A DNA stretch of 32,547 nt from a virus: positions 1-32,547 of the IMG/VR virus record IMGVR_UViG_3300010430_006928; one strand, given 5' to 3'. Below are positions 1 through 7,838 of this stretch, one piece after another. The notes beneath the pieces are model-generated. The model searched no databases. It saw nothing but the letters and a program-made list of their open reading frames with translations, and was not told where the DNA came from. Position numbers and translations under genes: made by a program. Position 1 is the first letter of the stretch; every line of letters starts with the position of its first letter.

Positions 1-564
1 TCAAAGTAAATTGTTTTTTATAGAATCCAACTCTGCTGCAATTCTAATTAATGCATTTTCGCTTTTATCTTTTGAACTTTCATAATGAGCATATCCCATA
101 CTTGATGCGTATTCTGTTATCATTTCATATCTTTCATCATAATGTTTTTTATTTTCTAGGGTTACTGACTTATATGAAACCTGTGCAATATAATCCTTTT
201 TGTATGTTTCTACTGCTCTTTCTCCTAACATAAAATGTACCATTTGATTAGGTGCTAATACAACATTTTTCATGAAGTCATCTTCCATTGGTTTTGCAAC
301 AAATTTCAACTTTGGTTCAATATTAATTTTCTCTATACGAGCACCACTTTTACCATAATTTTTCACAACCAAGCTGAAAGTATTATCTCTTGGATTTTTA
401 TGCATATATACAAAAATATATGGTCTTGAATCCTCTTCTCTATTCTGTTTCATTTCATCTATAACTTTCCTATTATAGACTACAATAATTAATGTCGCTA
501 TAACATAAACTAAAGTTAATAAGCTCATTATAAATCCTTGGTTTTGATTCAGCCATTCAATCAT
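1..564 (-). CDS. Small membrane-anchored protein of unknown function, second gene of the left-end cassette
   Basis: The protein has 187 residues, with one hydrophobic helix at about residues 11-30 and then a soluble, charged region that should face the cytoplasm. I do not recognise a family. The soluble part (about 50-160) alternates short strands and polar turns, and the C-terminal 25 residues look helical. The ATG start at 564 has a clear AAAGGAGA ribosome binding site. It begins 22 bases after the stop of the DUF4145 gene, so the two probably share one mRNA from the promoter at 1289-1317. Its place beyond the late terminator suggests a gene expressed in the lysogen. A membrane-anchored partner of the DUF4145 protein, or an exclusion protein, is possible but unproven. 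Confidence 0.75.
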   Translation of the reverse strand: MIEWLNQNQGFIMSLLTLVYVIATLIIVVYNRKVIDEMKQNREEDSRPYIFVYMHKNPRDNTFSLVVKNYGKSGARIEKINIEPKLKFVAKPMEDDFMKNVVLAPNQMVHFMLGERAVETYKKDYIAQVSYKSVTLENKKHYDERYEMITEYASSMGYAHYESSKDKSENALIRIAAELDSIKNNLL

Positions 565-585
565 ATTATCTCCTTTAATTTTTTT

Positions 586-1257
586 TTACATTTCATCCAT
601 GTAATGGTTGTAAAGAAGTTCATTCTGAATCCAATGTAATGTCATATCAATAAGAGTCTTTAAGTCGTTAACATCTTTACTTTCCCACTTTCGTGTATAA
701 TGAGAATGATCATTTCCAAGCCAAGCTGCCCGTTTAGCTATGTCCTTTAATCTTTTACTATCAATGCGAGTCTCAATTATATTTCCTAATCTATAATCAC
801 TTTTTATTTCTTCTTCATCTTCAGGGTTAACATACACTAAGAAGTCTTTTATCAAAAATTCAAGCGACTTTCTATATCCCATACCACATATTTGATCTAA
901 ACCATTTATTTCAGCGCTTCGTGCTTGATTGTAAATCTCAATGAACAAACTTGAAATATCTTCAATTCTAGCATCGAACTCAATTGGCTTAATATTATTT
1001 GGTTTTACATAATCAAAATCATATCCACCATTCATAAATTGACCATCACTATGGAAATAGCCAATAAACAATTCCTTACATTCATTATTAGGACACGAAT
1101 ACACTATCCTTAGTAATGAACCTTCATCACCAATAATTTGATGTGCCATATGGTGTTCTGGATTCACTTTACAATTACATATAGGACACTCATCTGGTTC
1201 TTCATGTAAAAAATGAACTGCCTCATCAATATCAAACTGCGAATTAACTAATCTCAT
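586..1257 (-). CDS. DUF4145 domain protein with N-terminal zinc ribbon
   Basis: This protein of 223 residues starts at the ATG at 1257, six bases after AAGGAGG; an in-frame TTG at 1263 abuts the Shine-Dalgarno and is unlikely. Near the N-terminus are a CxxC pair (C24, C27) and a CxxxxC pair (C55, C60), a probable zinc site. The C-terminal half carries the DUF4145-like pattern: a helix around RKSLEFLIKDFL, then LGNDHSHY, and a helix ending in DMTLHWIQNEL. DUF4145 proteins are often found as free-standing genes or fused to nucleases in restriction and other defence loci, but the biochemical role is not settled. It is first in a two-gene unit with its own promoter after the lysis terminator. A role in protecting the lysogen is an inference. 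Confidence 0.75.
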   Translation of the reverse strand: MRLVNSQFDIDEAVHFLHEEPDECPICNCKVNPEHHMAHQIIGDEGSLLRIVYSCPNNECKELFIGYFHSDGQFMNGGYDFDYVKPNNIKPIEFDARIEDISSLFIEIYNQARSAEINGLDQICGMGYRKSLEFLIKDFLVYVNPEDEEEIKSDYRLGNIIETRIDSKRLKDIAKRAAWLGNDHSHYTRKWESKDVNDLKTLIDMTLHWIQNELLYNHYMDEM

Positions 1258-1288
1258 TAACAACCTCCTTATAACATTTCCTATATTT

Positions 1289-1317
1289 AGAATACATCAA
1301 AAATTTTTTTTATCCAA
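1289..1317 (-). promoter_or_regulatory. Sigma-A type promoter for the left-end cassette
   Basis: On the minus strand there is TTGGAT (1317-1312), a 17-base spacer containing an A8-T5 tract, and TATTCT (1294-1289). The transcript would start about 25 bases before the AAGGAGG of the DUF4145 gene. It lies directly downstream of the late-operon terminator, so the cassette can be transcribed independently of lytic genes. Confidence 0.65.
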
Positions 1318-1346
1318 CTAAAAAGATCCACACCAATGGTGTGGAT
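1318..1346 (-). terminator. Rho-independent terminator of the phage late operon
   Basis: A perfect 9-bp stem, ATCCACACC paired with GGTGTGGAT around a three-base loop (1326-1346), is followed on the minus strand by CTTTTTAG. It lies six bases beyond the stop of the holin-like gene and closes the leftward structural and lysis operon. Confidence 0.8.
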
Positions 1347-1351
1347 AAATA

Positions 1352-1675
1352 CTAAACATTAATATGCTCATTTAAAAGATGCTTATTCTTTTCAAAAATC
1401 CAATCAATAAAAGTATAAACATCATCAGGTCCCCAGAGCAACCTTATTATTTTAGGCAAACTAGGATATAGAACTCTATAAACTACACTCATTTTTTCAT
1501 CACCTTTTCCACTGCCCAATACTAGCTCTTCAGCAACTTTTATTAGTTCAAGTGTTAACTTAGCTGCTTCTTTCTTCTTACCTAAGTAATAAAGAATTCC
1601 TATAGCTAAAAAAATCACAACTATAACCACTATTGACCAAGGATCATGCGATAATTCATTCAACATATCATACAT
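1352..1675 (-). CDS. Holin-like membrane protein (LLH-type)
   Basis: The protein has 107 residues, one strongly hydrophobic helix (about 13-31), a basic KKK segment just after it, an amphipathic helix and a C-terminal tail. This matches the layout of LLH-family phage holins, which have one N-terminal membrane helix and a conserved glycine-rich, lysine-rich middle; here GSGKGDEKM is at about 54-62. The role would be to permeabilise or de-energise the inner membrane so the lysin can reach the wall. The gene overlaps the end of the lysin gene by 8 bases and is last in the operon before the terminator. The start is taken at ATG 1675; ATG 1666 is an alternative. Family assignment rests on size, topology and position rather than a diagnostic motif. 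Confidence 0.65.
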   Translation of the reverse strand: MYDMLNELSHDPWSIVVIVVIFLAIGILYYLGKKKEAAKLTLELIKVAEELVLGSGKGDEKMSVVYRVLYPSLPKIIRLLWGPDDVYTFIDWIFEKNKHLLNEHINV

Positions 1676-3227
1676 CCTTTCTTTTTAATCCTATGATAGA
1701 TCCCACTGACCTTTCATATCCACTTGATAGCTCGTTCACAATTTCTTGATTTACAGTCATTTCGGTACTTCCACCACCATCTAAATTAGTAGCATTTTCA
1801 AACTCAATTTCTGTTATTTCTGTAATGAACATTAGGACTTCTTGGGTTTCACTTGCAGTCATTCCTATCGAGTCTCTTCTTCTTCCATCAATAGCTATCA
1901 AACATAAAGTATTATGAGTCATTGAATGAGCTAATAATGATCTAGGATGTCTTTCATCATAATGACTAATACCTGGATCATCTATATCTACATACTTACC
2001 TTCTATGATTAATGGCCATGATGTCCCAATAGCGAAATGAGTGTTATATTGAAGCTTCCAATACTCAGATTTATCTACATCTCTAATCTCAGTAGTGCCA
2101 TCTTTATTTTGGATCCAATTTGCAAACTTCTCATGATTTCCTGTGTAATAATAAAGACCATTAGCTATTAACAAGCCAAGGCCTTCTCGTCCACCACCGA
2201 AGAATTGTCCATTGATAGCTGCAACATATTCATCATCTAACTCAGATAAAACTTCATATTTTCCATATTGACCTAGATTTAAATGAGGTTCGTATTTATC
2301 TAAGTCACCATAGAACACATGAATCTCACTACCATTAAACCAATATGTTTTATACTCAGAATCAGAAGTTTTTAATTCTTCCATGATTCTTACAGATTCT
2401 GGATCCATATTCCCAGTATCATCTAAACCATTTAATCGTTGAAAAGCTTTAAAGCCTGCTCTTGTTTTAGGACCTGGTTTACCATCAAATGGACCACAAT
2501 CGTAACCTAAGTAATATAGAGTTTCTTGGAGCTCTGAAACTGTATACACCTTTGGTTCTTGAGCTTCTACTTGATTTCTTTTTAATACTTCAATAAGTTC
2601 CTCAATATTCATTGGTGTCGATGTTGAAATGATTACATCCTCTACTTGCTCTGGAGCATATACAAGTTTAATAGGATCATTCTGTGTGTACTCAAACACA
2701 TCAGAAACAAAATCATTCCACCCATTTTTTCTATCTAAAATGATATGAGGGCAATACTTTCCTGACCAGTATTGATGTGTAAATAAGACGAATGAATCAT
2801 AAGTCATTTTTAATGCTGCACATAACTTCTTAGCATTTTCTTCAGCTTTTTCAATATTGATATTTTCACAAATCTCAATACCAATTGTTCTATAATTGCC
2901 ATCACCTTTACGATCACCAGCATGATAACCAACTTCATTGAGTGGAATAACTAATGTAATCGAATCGTGATCAACGAATAGATGTGGTGATATATAAAGT
3001 CTATCTGCATTTTCTACATTTTGAAGCCAGTTAGCATGCATCTCATCACCAGCTGATACAGCACTATTTCCTGTATTGTGAATGGTAGCACCAATAGGAT
3101 CAATCATAGGGATCATTGTTCTTACATTTTTTAGTCCTCTAGGATTAACTATTTGTACTTTTATAGGAATCCCATCTGTCGACTTATCCTGGATAATACC
3201 ATCTACTATAGTTAAAGCTTTAATCAT
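1668..3227 (-). CDS. Three-domain endolysin: amidase, peptidoglycan-binding domain and NAGPA-type phosphodiester glycosidase
   Basis: The protein has 519 residues. Residues 40-180 form an Amidase_2 (T7 lysozyme-like) domain: H50 in TIHNT, H151, and C159, with K157 two residues before C159, the same spacing as T7 lysozyme's H122/K128/C130. This fits a zinc N-acetylmuramoyl-L-alanine amidase that cuts the stem peptide from MurNAc. Residues 228-285 resemble PG_binding_1 (LGYDCGPFDGKPGPKT). Residues 300-515 match the NAGPA/phosphodiester glycosidase family, with INGQFF at 339-344 and NLDGGGSTEM at 481-490. The third domain could remove sugar-phosphate decorations such as wall polymers; that target is inferred. 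The start ATG follows GGAGGTGA and overlaps the upstream stop as ATGA. There is no signal peptide, so export would rely on the holin. Confidence 0.88.
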   Translation of the reverse strand: MIKALTIVDGIIQDKSTDGIPIKVQIVNPRGLKNVRTMIPMIDPIGATIHNTGNSAVSAGDEMHANWLQNVENADRLYISPHLFVDHDSITLVIPLNEVGYHAGDRKGDGNYRTIGIEICENINIEKAEENAKKLCAALKMTYDSFVLFTHQYWSGKYCPHIILDRKNGWNDFVSDVFEYTQNDPIKLVYAPEQVEDVIISTSTPMNIEELIEVLKRNQVEAQEPKVYTVSELQETLYYLGYDCGPFDGKPGPKTRAGFKAFQRLNGLDDTGNMDPESVRIMEELKTSDSEYKTYWFNGSEIHVFYGDLDKYEPHLNLGQYGKYEVLSELDDEYVAAINGQFFGGGREGLGLLIANGLYYYTGNHEKFANWIQNKDGTTEIRDVDKSEYWKLQYNTHFAIGTSWPLIIEGKYVDIDDPGISHYDERHPRSLLAHSMTHNTLCLIAIDGRRRDSIGMTASETQEVLMFITEITEIEFENATNLDGGGSTEMTVNQEIVNELSSGYERSVGSIIGLKRKDV

Positions 3228-3544
3228 TTGCTCACCTCCTCAAAAGTTGTTCCTAGGATTCTTTTATCCAATTCATTTAATCTTTTATGAGCTTGCTTAG
3301 TAGATTCTTCTACTCTAACCAATCGCTCATGATCTTCTTTTACATCTTCTTTAATATTAGACATCTCAGTTTCGATTCTCGCTATACCAGTACCAATGCT
3401 CTCTAACTTAACAATAACTGTCGTTAATTGAGAAGCGTCATTCTTGGCATCTGCCTTCTCATTTCTCTTAATATTTGATACACCTTGATAAACACCAAAC
3501 ACTACTGAAACTACTGAAATAACTAACGCGACTTCTATTGTCAT
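3224..3544 (-). CDS. Small membrane-anchored coiled-coil protein of the lysis module
   Basis: The protein has 106 residues from ATG 3544, six bases after AAGGTG; two in-frame GTG codons at 3553 and 3550 lie in the Shine-Dalgarno region. A hydrophobic helix spans about residues 2-20 and is followed by a long heptad-like region (about 30-95) rich in Glu, Lys and Ile/Leu. The layout resembles small phage proteins found beside holins, such as XhlA-like accessory proteins, but with the membrane helix at the N-terminus. It overlaps the lysin start by four bases (ATGA), indicating translational coupling. A role as holin partner or tail/lysis scaffold is inferred from position. Confidence 0.6.
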   Translation of the reverse strand: MTIEVALVISVVSVVFGVYQGVSNIKRNEKADAKNDASQLTTVIVKLESIGTGIARIETEMSNIKEDVKEDHERLVRVEESTKQAHKRLNELDKRILGTTFEEVSK

Positions 3545-3577
3545 GTTCACCACCTTAAATAAAAACAGACTTAATAG

Positions 3578-3715
3578 TTATACTATTAAATCTGCTCTAC
3601 CTTCACTTATCAAATGCGCATCAATATCAGCTTTAAGATCTATTCTTCGACCGATTACATAAGAATAACCATATCTCCCTGATATAATAAAATCTCCATA
3701 TAATTTTCCCCACAT
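3578..3715 (-). CDS. Short XkdX/CD1375-like phage protein
   Basis: The protein has 45 residues, starting MWGKLYGDFIISGR and ending SEGRADLIV. A strong GGAGGTGG site precedes the ATG, which overlaps the stop of the upstream gene in a TAATG junction, so translation is well supported. Proteins of about 45 residues with this layout (a short hydrophobic start, an I/V-x-x-G turn, and a helix ending near the C-terminus) are commonly encoded right after tail-fibre genes in Bacillota phages. Their function is unknown. I judge the resemblance by pattern only. Confidence 0.65.
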   Translation of the reverse strand: MWGKLYGDFIISGRYGYSYVIGRRIDLKADIDAHLISEGRADLIV

Positions 3716-4020
3716 TATAATCCACCTCCAATTTGAAGTCCAACATCTGCAATCATAGCTTTTAGCATTTCATTTTCTTCTTTTACTTCTTTATTGATTA
3801 CCTGCTGATCAGTTAATGTGTACTCATACCACATTTCCTTAGTTTGTGGATTCACATATAATACATGATTATACTTTGATTTTTCATGCGGTACTTGTGG
3901 TACTTGATCCACTTCAATAGCTCGTTCCTTGTCAATCGTTTTTAGTAAGTGTGGTTTGTAGTGTATACCACTAACCTTTTGCTTATTACCCTCTTTTGAT
4001 TTTACAAATAATATGACCAT
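3715..4020 (-). CDS. Small tail-fibre-associated protein, unknown function
   Basis: The protein has 101 residues from ATG 4020, which has AAAGGAGGA at good spacing. An upstream in-frame ATG at 4071 lies inside the preceding gene and lacks a ribosome binding site. The N-terminal part is basic and predicted mostly strand. A middle segment (about 52-70) contains LYVNPQTKEMWYEY, and the last 30 residues form a charged helix ending in a glycine cluster (GGGL). This order, a fibre gene followed by a roughly 100-residue protein with a C-terminal helix, is like XkdW-type genes of defective Bacillus phages. No enzymatic motif is seen. Confidence 0.6.
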   Translation of the reverse strand: MVILFVKSKEGNKQKVSGIHYKPHLLKTIDKERAIEVDQVPQVPHEKSKYNHVLYVNPQTKEMWYEYTLTDQQVINKEVKEENEMLKAMIADVGLQIGGGL

Positions 4021-4021
4021 T

Positions 4022-5917
4022 CTATAGTCCTCCTTTAACGGTTGTTGATGTAATTTGGTAAACGTCCCCATTTCCCGGATTATCCTCTCGCGTGTTTAAA
4101 ATCTTACCGAACCTTAACTCGAAAAACTCGTAATAACCATCAGGGACAAATACTGCTTTGCATATATTTATCATATCGAATACATAAAGTGGTCTTTTTA
4201 TTTCCCAGCCATTATCATAAAGACCGCAACATCTCATGTATAACTTGTCGTTGATAGAATCGTAGTCCAGCCTATGTTGACTTCTGTAATCGATAGGGAA
4301 ATTATATGATGAACTTGACTCAGCTTGTAAAACTCCGTCTGTTATCCTAACATTAGTTACTCTGTTATTTCTATCGTAAGATAGAGAATCATCGTCAAAC
4401 CATAGTGATTTAATATAAGTTTCGTCCATCTTAAAAGCAACCGTGGCAAAATTATAATTAGATGTGCTTACATTTAGCGTTCTAATAAGAATCGCATTGC
4501 CTTGTAAGTCAAATTCATACAGCCTCATAGTGTTAACATCAAAAGCATTTATCTTATTGTACTTAGGATTATAAACTGGTCGGTAATAAGTTGCTCCACT
4601 ATATATAGTTGTTAAATTAGTTATATTAATTAAAGCAAAACTTTTTGTATTACTTAGAAAAATTACTCCATCGATTATTTCTATATGTTCATACGTTCCT
4701 GTTGTATGAAGCCCATAACTGTCCGCTGGTACTACATCAAGTCCTGTATCACCATCAATTCTATGAATAGTATTACCACTATTTTCCCAAGCAAATACGT
4801 CACCTGTAACTGGGTCATAAGTACACGCTAATACATCAGAACCAATGTCGATTGCCCACACTTCTTGTAGATTTGAATCAAGTTTTTTTACCCATCCATT
4901 ACTATCACCTAAATAAAAGTTGCCTTGATTGTCCATGTCAAATCTTTGAACATTTTTACCTGTTATAGATAATAATTTTTCATAACTGTTGCCCATTAAA
5001 CTTACAGCTACTATGTCACCATCTTTTGCCCCTCCAGCTTTAGGGGCTAAGTAAAAAGCCACATCATCTTCAATAACATCATAAAACATGGTTTCTGCAA
5101 GCAACTCAGTAACTTCATCACCATTTGGTAATTTTAACGGCTTTGATGCAGCACCATTTTTTACAACGTTTATAGCACCACCTGTGATATCAGTAATTAT
5201 TTTAACAGTATGCTTCTTCTGAGTTGATGCAGTAGTGATTGTTAAGGTTTGATTTGATACCTCTGGTGTTATAGGATCTAAACCTAACTTTGTATCTATC
5301 ACGTCCTGTGACAAAATACTCAAATTATCAGTATTAATCTCAACTTTGTTGTTTATTTCACTAATAACATCTACATCTGGTGGCGAAATACCTTGCTTAA
5401 TATTAGATAAACCACATACTAAGGCATTGGTTCGTTCATCTAATACAACACCAGTATTTAATACAACTACATTACTTGGTACCTCTATTTGTGCCAATGA
5501 AATTTGCCAAATATCATCATTTCTAATCAAACTTGGTGCAACTGGTTCTGATGCTGGAATACCTCTAACGGCTTTAATTACAAAAGCTCTTATATCTTCT
5601 GTTAAGTTCAACTCAATAACCACTCGATCAATTCTTTTATGTGTTGGATCAGCAGCATCATGTTCTACTTCTTCAGGCACAGTTACTTGATAATCACGCC
5701 CCTTGATAAAACCTACACCAACAGCTACTTGAGTTTTCATTGTGTCGGTAATGATACTCACTTGGTTTTGAGTTGTTAACTCACCACCCCCTTCAATAGC
5801 AATACCATCACTTACAAACCTTGACCATCTACTAGCATATTCGTCTGAAGAATATTCACGATCATATAAACCCGTAACTTCATCAAACTTAGCTTCAAAA
5901 TATCCTCCAATGATCAT
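4022..5917 (-). CDS. Large baseplate or tail-fibre protein with a probable C-terminal beta-propeller
   Basis: The protein has 631 residues. The N-terminal 180 (MIIGGYFEAKFD..., a GRDYQV segment, and IDRVVIELN) resemble baseplate-attachment parts of siphovirus fibre proteins. Residues 185-215 could be a short coiled coil. From about 315 to 600 there are repeated four-strand-like units with phrases such as GNFYLGDSNGWVKKLD, DPVTGDVFAWENS and DSINDKLYMRCCG, typical in style of NHL/PQQ-type propeller blades. That part is a good candidate for binding a receptor on the host surface. The start follows AAGGAGGTGA and overlaps the upstream stop (TAATG). The propeller assignment is inferred from the repeating pattern, not from a signature. 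Confidence 0.7.
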   Translation of the reverse strand: MIIGGYFEAKFDEVTGLYDREYSSDEYASRWSRFVSDGIAIEGGGELTTQNQVSIITDTMKTQVAVGVGFIKGRDYQVTVPEEVEHDAADPTHKRIDRVVIELNLTEDIRAFVIKAVRGIPASEPVAPSLIRNDDIWQISLAQIEVPSNVVVLNTGVVLDERTNALVCGLSNIKQGISPPDVDVISEINNKVEINTDNLSILSQDVIDTKLGLDPITPEVSNQTLTITTASTQKKHTVKIITDITGGAINVVKNGAASKPLKLPNGDEVTELLAETMFYDVIEDDVAFYLAPKAGGAKDGDIVAVSLMGNSYEKLLSITGKNVQRFDMDNQGNFYLGDSNGWVKKLDSNLQEVWAIDIGSDVLACTYDPVTGDVFAWENSGNTIHRIDGDTGLDVVPADSYGLHTTGTYEHIEIIDGVIFLSNTKSFALINITNLTTIYSGATYYRPVYNPKYNKINAFDVNTMRLYEFDLQGNAILIRTLNVSTSNYNFATVAFKMDETYIKSLWFDDDSLSYDRNNRVTNVRITDGVLQAESSSSYNFPIDYRSQHRLDYDSINDKLYMRCCGLYDNGWEIKRPLYVFDMINICKAVFVPDGYYEFFELRFGKILNTREDNPGNGDVYQITSTTVKGGL

Positions 5918-6981
5918 TACTTCACCTCCTTCTTCAACTTGCCTTTAAGAACATCTTTAAGTGTCGGAATATTGTTACCAAACACTACTTCTACTCTTAA
6001 CTTCTTTGCTTCATAAATTTCTCTTATTTCTGTTATTCTTGTATCTAGTCTAATCGACCACTTTTTATTTGTTACAGTTACTAAATCACCTAAATTAAAA
6101 TCTCTCTCATATACAAATGGTTGTCTATTAAGAATCTCAGTTTCAAAAGTGAATATCTCAGGATATTGAGCCAACTCGGTTTCACCTTCAGAAATCAAGC
6201 TATCAGTCGACGATCTACTTTCAACAATCAATTCTTTACGATTGATGCCTGAATAATCACCCACTGTTACTAGTTCTCTATCAACTCCTTCACCTTGACC
6301 ATAAACATATGCAAAGTTCTTTTCTTCTACATCGCTTTGATAAAGTAATTGCTTTGAGATGTTATCATAATCAGTTGAAAATATTACTGGTTTCTCTTGT
6401 CCTGCTCTATGATCCTCGCCAATCATCACATCAACATCTAATTTATTGGTAACTCTATTTATGACTATTGAGATTCCCATTTCATGTTGCTTTCTTATTT
6501 GTGACACATACTCCGATAAGAACTCGCCTCGAGCATTATACTCAGAAACAGCACCTCTATTACAATCTTCTATTAAGTTGAAAAAATCCAGCTTCCTTTT
6601 AGGATCAACTGGATCAACAATGCAATTATTAATGTAATGCTTAATCGAAGTTTCAACTGATGCTATTATAGAATCATATGCTGATGGTGCAACAGGGATT
6701 ATCACTCTTGATGAGAAAAGAAAATCTAAGGAAAATCCTGAGATAATTATTTCTTCAGTATTTTCTGCAGATCTTTCAACAACTTTGATGATGCCACATT
6801 TAGTTAAATTCTTACCAATACTTATTATATTATTCTTGATAAGATGATGAACATCTTTCTTATTTTCATTGATGTGAAGTTCAAACATACTATGAGTGTA
6901 ATAATTTCTTTCAAATACCAAACTTTCATAATCATCTATCTCAGTTAAAAAATTGATATTTAAATCAAATACTCTAATCAA
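5917..6981 (-). CDS. Tail hub protein, ReqiPepy6 Gp37-like
   Basis: The protein has 354 residues and starts at TTG 6981 after GGGGGTG. It reads as a Siphovirus Gp37-like tail protein: an N-terminal strand-rich part (IRVFDLNINFLTEIDDYESL), a middle segment with YNARGEFLSEYVSQIRKQH, and a C-terminal hub-like domain containing FNLGDLVTVTNKKW and RITEIREIY. Proteins of this family sit at the tail tip between the distal tail protein and the fibres and form the channel through which DNA and the tape measure leave. It lies between the distal tail gene and the fibre gene, the usual place. I see no peptidase motif, so cell-wall cleavage by this protein is not supported. Confidence 0.8.
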   Translation of the reverse strand: MIRVFDLNINFLTEIDDYESLVFERNYYTHSMFELHINENKKDVHHLIKNNIISIGKNLTKCGIIKVVERSAENTEEIIISGFSLDFLFSSRVIIPVAPSAYDSIIASVETSIKHYINNCIVDPVDPKRKLDFFNLIEDCNRGAVSEYNARGEFLSEYVSQIRKQHEMGISIVINRVTNKLDVDVMIGEDHRAGQEKPVIFSTDYDNISKQLLYQSDVEEKNFAYVYGQGEGVDRELVTVGDYSGINRKELIVESRSSTDSLISEGETELAQYPEIFTFETEILNRQPFVYERDFNLGDLVTVTNKKWSIRLDTRITEIREIYEAKKLRVEVVFGNNIPTLKDVLKGKLKKEVK

Positions 6982-6983
6982 AA

Positions 6984-7829
6984 CTACACCCCCACATATC
7001 TATTTGTATAAGTCAGTGAAACTTCTGCACTCTCGGAACCACTATCAGCATCATAGGTTATAATGTTTTCTCCAGGATTCAGATAAAATAACTCACTATC
7101 TAAATCAATAAAACCAAATGCATTTTCACCATTGATCATTACAGATTTGTTTCCTTTTTCAGTTCTTATCTCCAACACTTCCCCAACATACAATTCTTTT
7201 TCTACCTTAATGAACTTATTAGTAGTCAAATTTTTTACTACAGGATTTAATGCAGGCCCATTGAACTTAATGACTATTGGTACTTCAACATGACCTTTTA
7301 CATTAATCTTGATTGTCTTATTTAAAATCACACTAAATGTAATGTTGGGTGAGAATATCAAAGGAAACCTAAAAGTCGGTTTGGACACTGCTAACTTTTC
7401 ACCACTTGGTTCATCATCTAGCCAAAACGGATTAGAGCACTCAATGCTAAATTTAGCTTCTTGATATCCAATCATGTCACCTTCTGGAAAATCAACTTCA
7501 CCATCGAGTACACCTTTAATTCTTTTCTTACCACCAGGATACTCATACAAAATGTCTAATGTATACTTAGGATTTAGAGTTTTACACACTTCTTCTTTCA
7601 ATACATATAATGAAGGAAAATCACTTTCTAAAATGGCAAATTTAATATCCAAATCTCTGTCATCAAATGTTGTATTGATATGAGTACTGCCATCCTGATT
7701 GGGAGCTTTTACTGTTTCCTTAGACGATTTTGGAACACCAGTACCTTCTAATTGTTGAAGAACATAAGGATTACTTTTAGAGATCTTTATACTCGATCCA
7801 TTTTCACTTTTTATAGTTAATGTCCGCAT
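6984..7829 (-). CDS. Distal tail protein (Dit-like)
   Basis: The protein has 281 residues with an ATG preceded by GGGGG. The N-terminal 130 residues show the siphovirus tail component (Dit/SipA) pattern: a strand-rich start, TTFDDRDLDIKFAI, a helix with YVLKEEVCKTLNPKY, and a strand ending in FSIECSNPFWLDDE. The remaining half is strand-rich and includes GENAFGFIDLDSELFYLNPGENI, shaped like the galectin-like second domain of Dit proteins. It forms the ring that links the tail tube to the baseplate. It follows the tape measure gene directly, as in most Gram-positive siphophages. Confidence 0.85.
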   Translation of the reverse strand: MRTLTIKSENGSSIKISKSNPYVLQQLEGTGVPKSSKETVKAPNQDGSTHINTTFDDRDLDIKFAILESDFPSLYVLKEEVCKTLNPKYTLDILYEYPGGKKRIKGVLDGEVDFPEGDMIGYQEAKFSIECSNPFWLDDEPSGEKLAVSKPTFRFPLIFSPNITFSVILNKTIKINVKGHVEVPIVIKFNGPALNPVVKNLTTNKFIKVEKELYVGEVLEIRTEKGNKSVMINGENAFGFIDLDSELFYLNPGENIITYDADSGSESAEVSLTYTNRYVGV

Positions 7830-7838
7830 CCTAACCCC

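Noticed and set aside
1668-3227. A mollicute host, suggested by the AT-rich composition
   Set aside because: The phage carries an intact peptidoglycan amidase and TGA is used as stop, so the host should have a cell wall and the standard bacterial code.
5917-6981. Tail-tip peptidase activity in the Gp37-like protein
   Set aside because: No zinc or cysteine peptidase motif is present, so only a structural hub role is supported.
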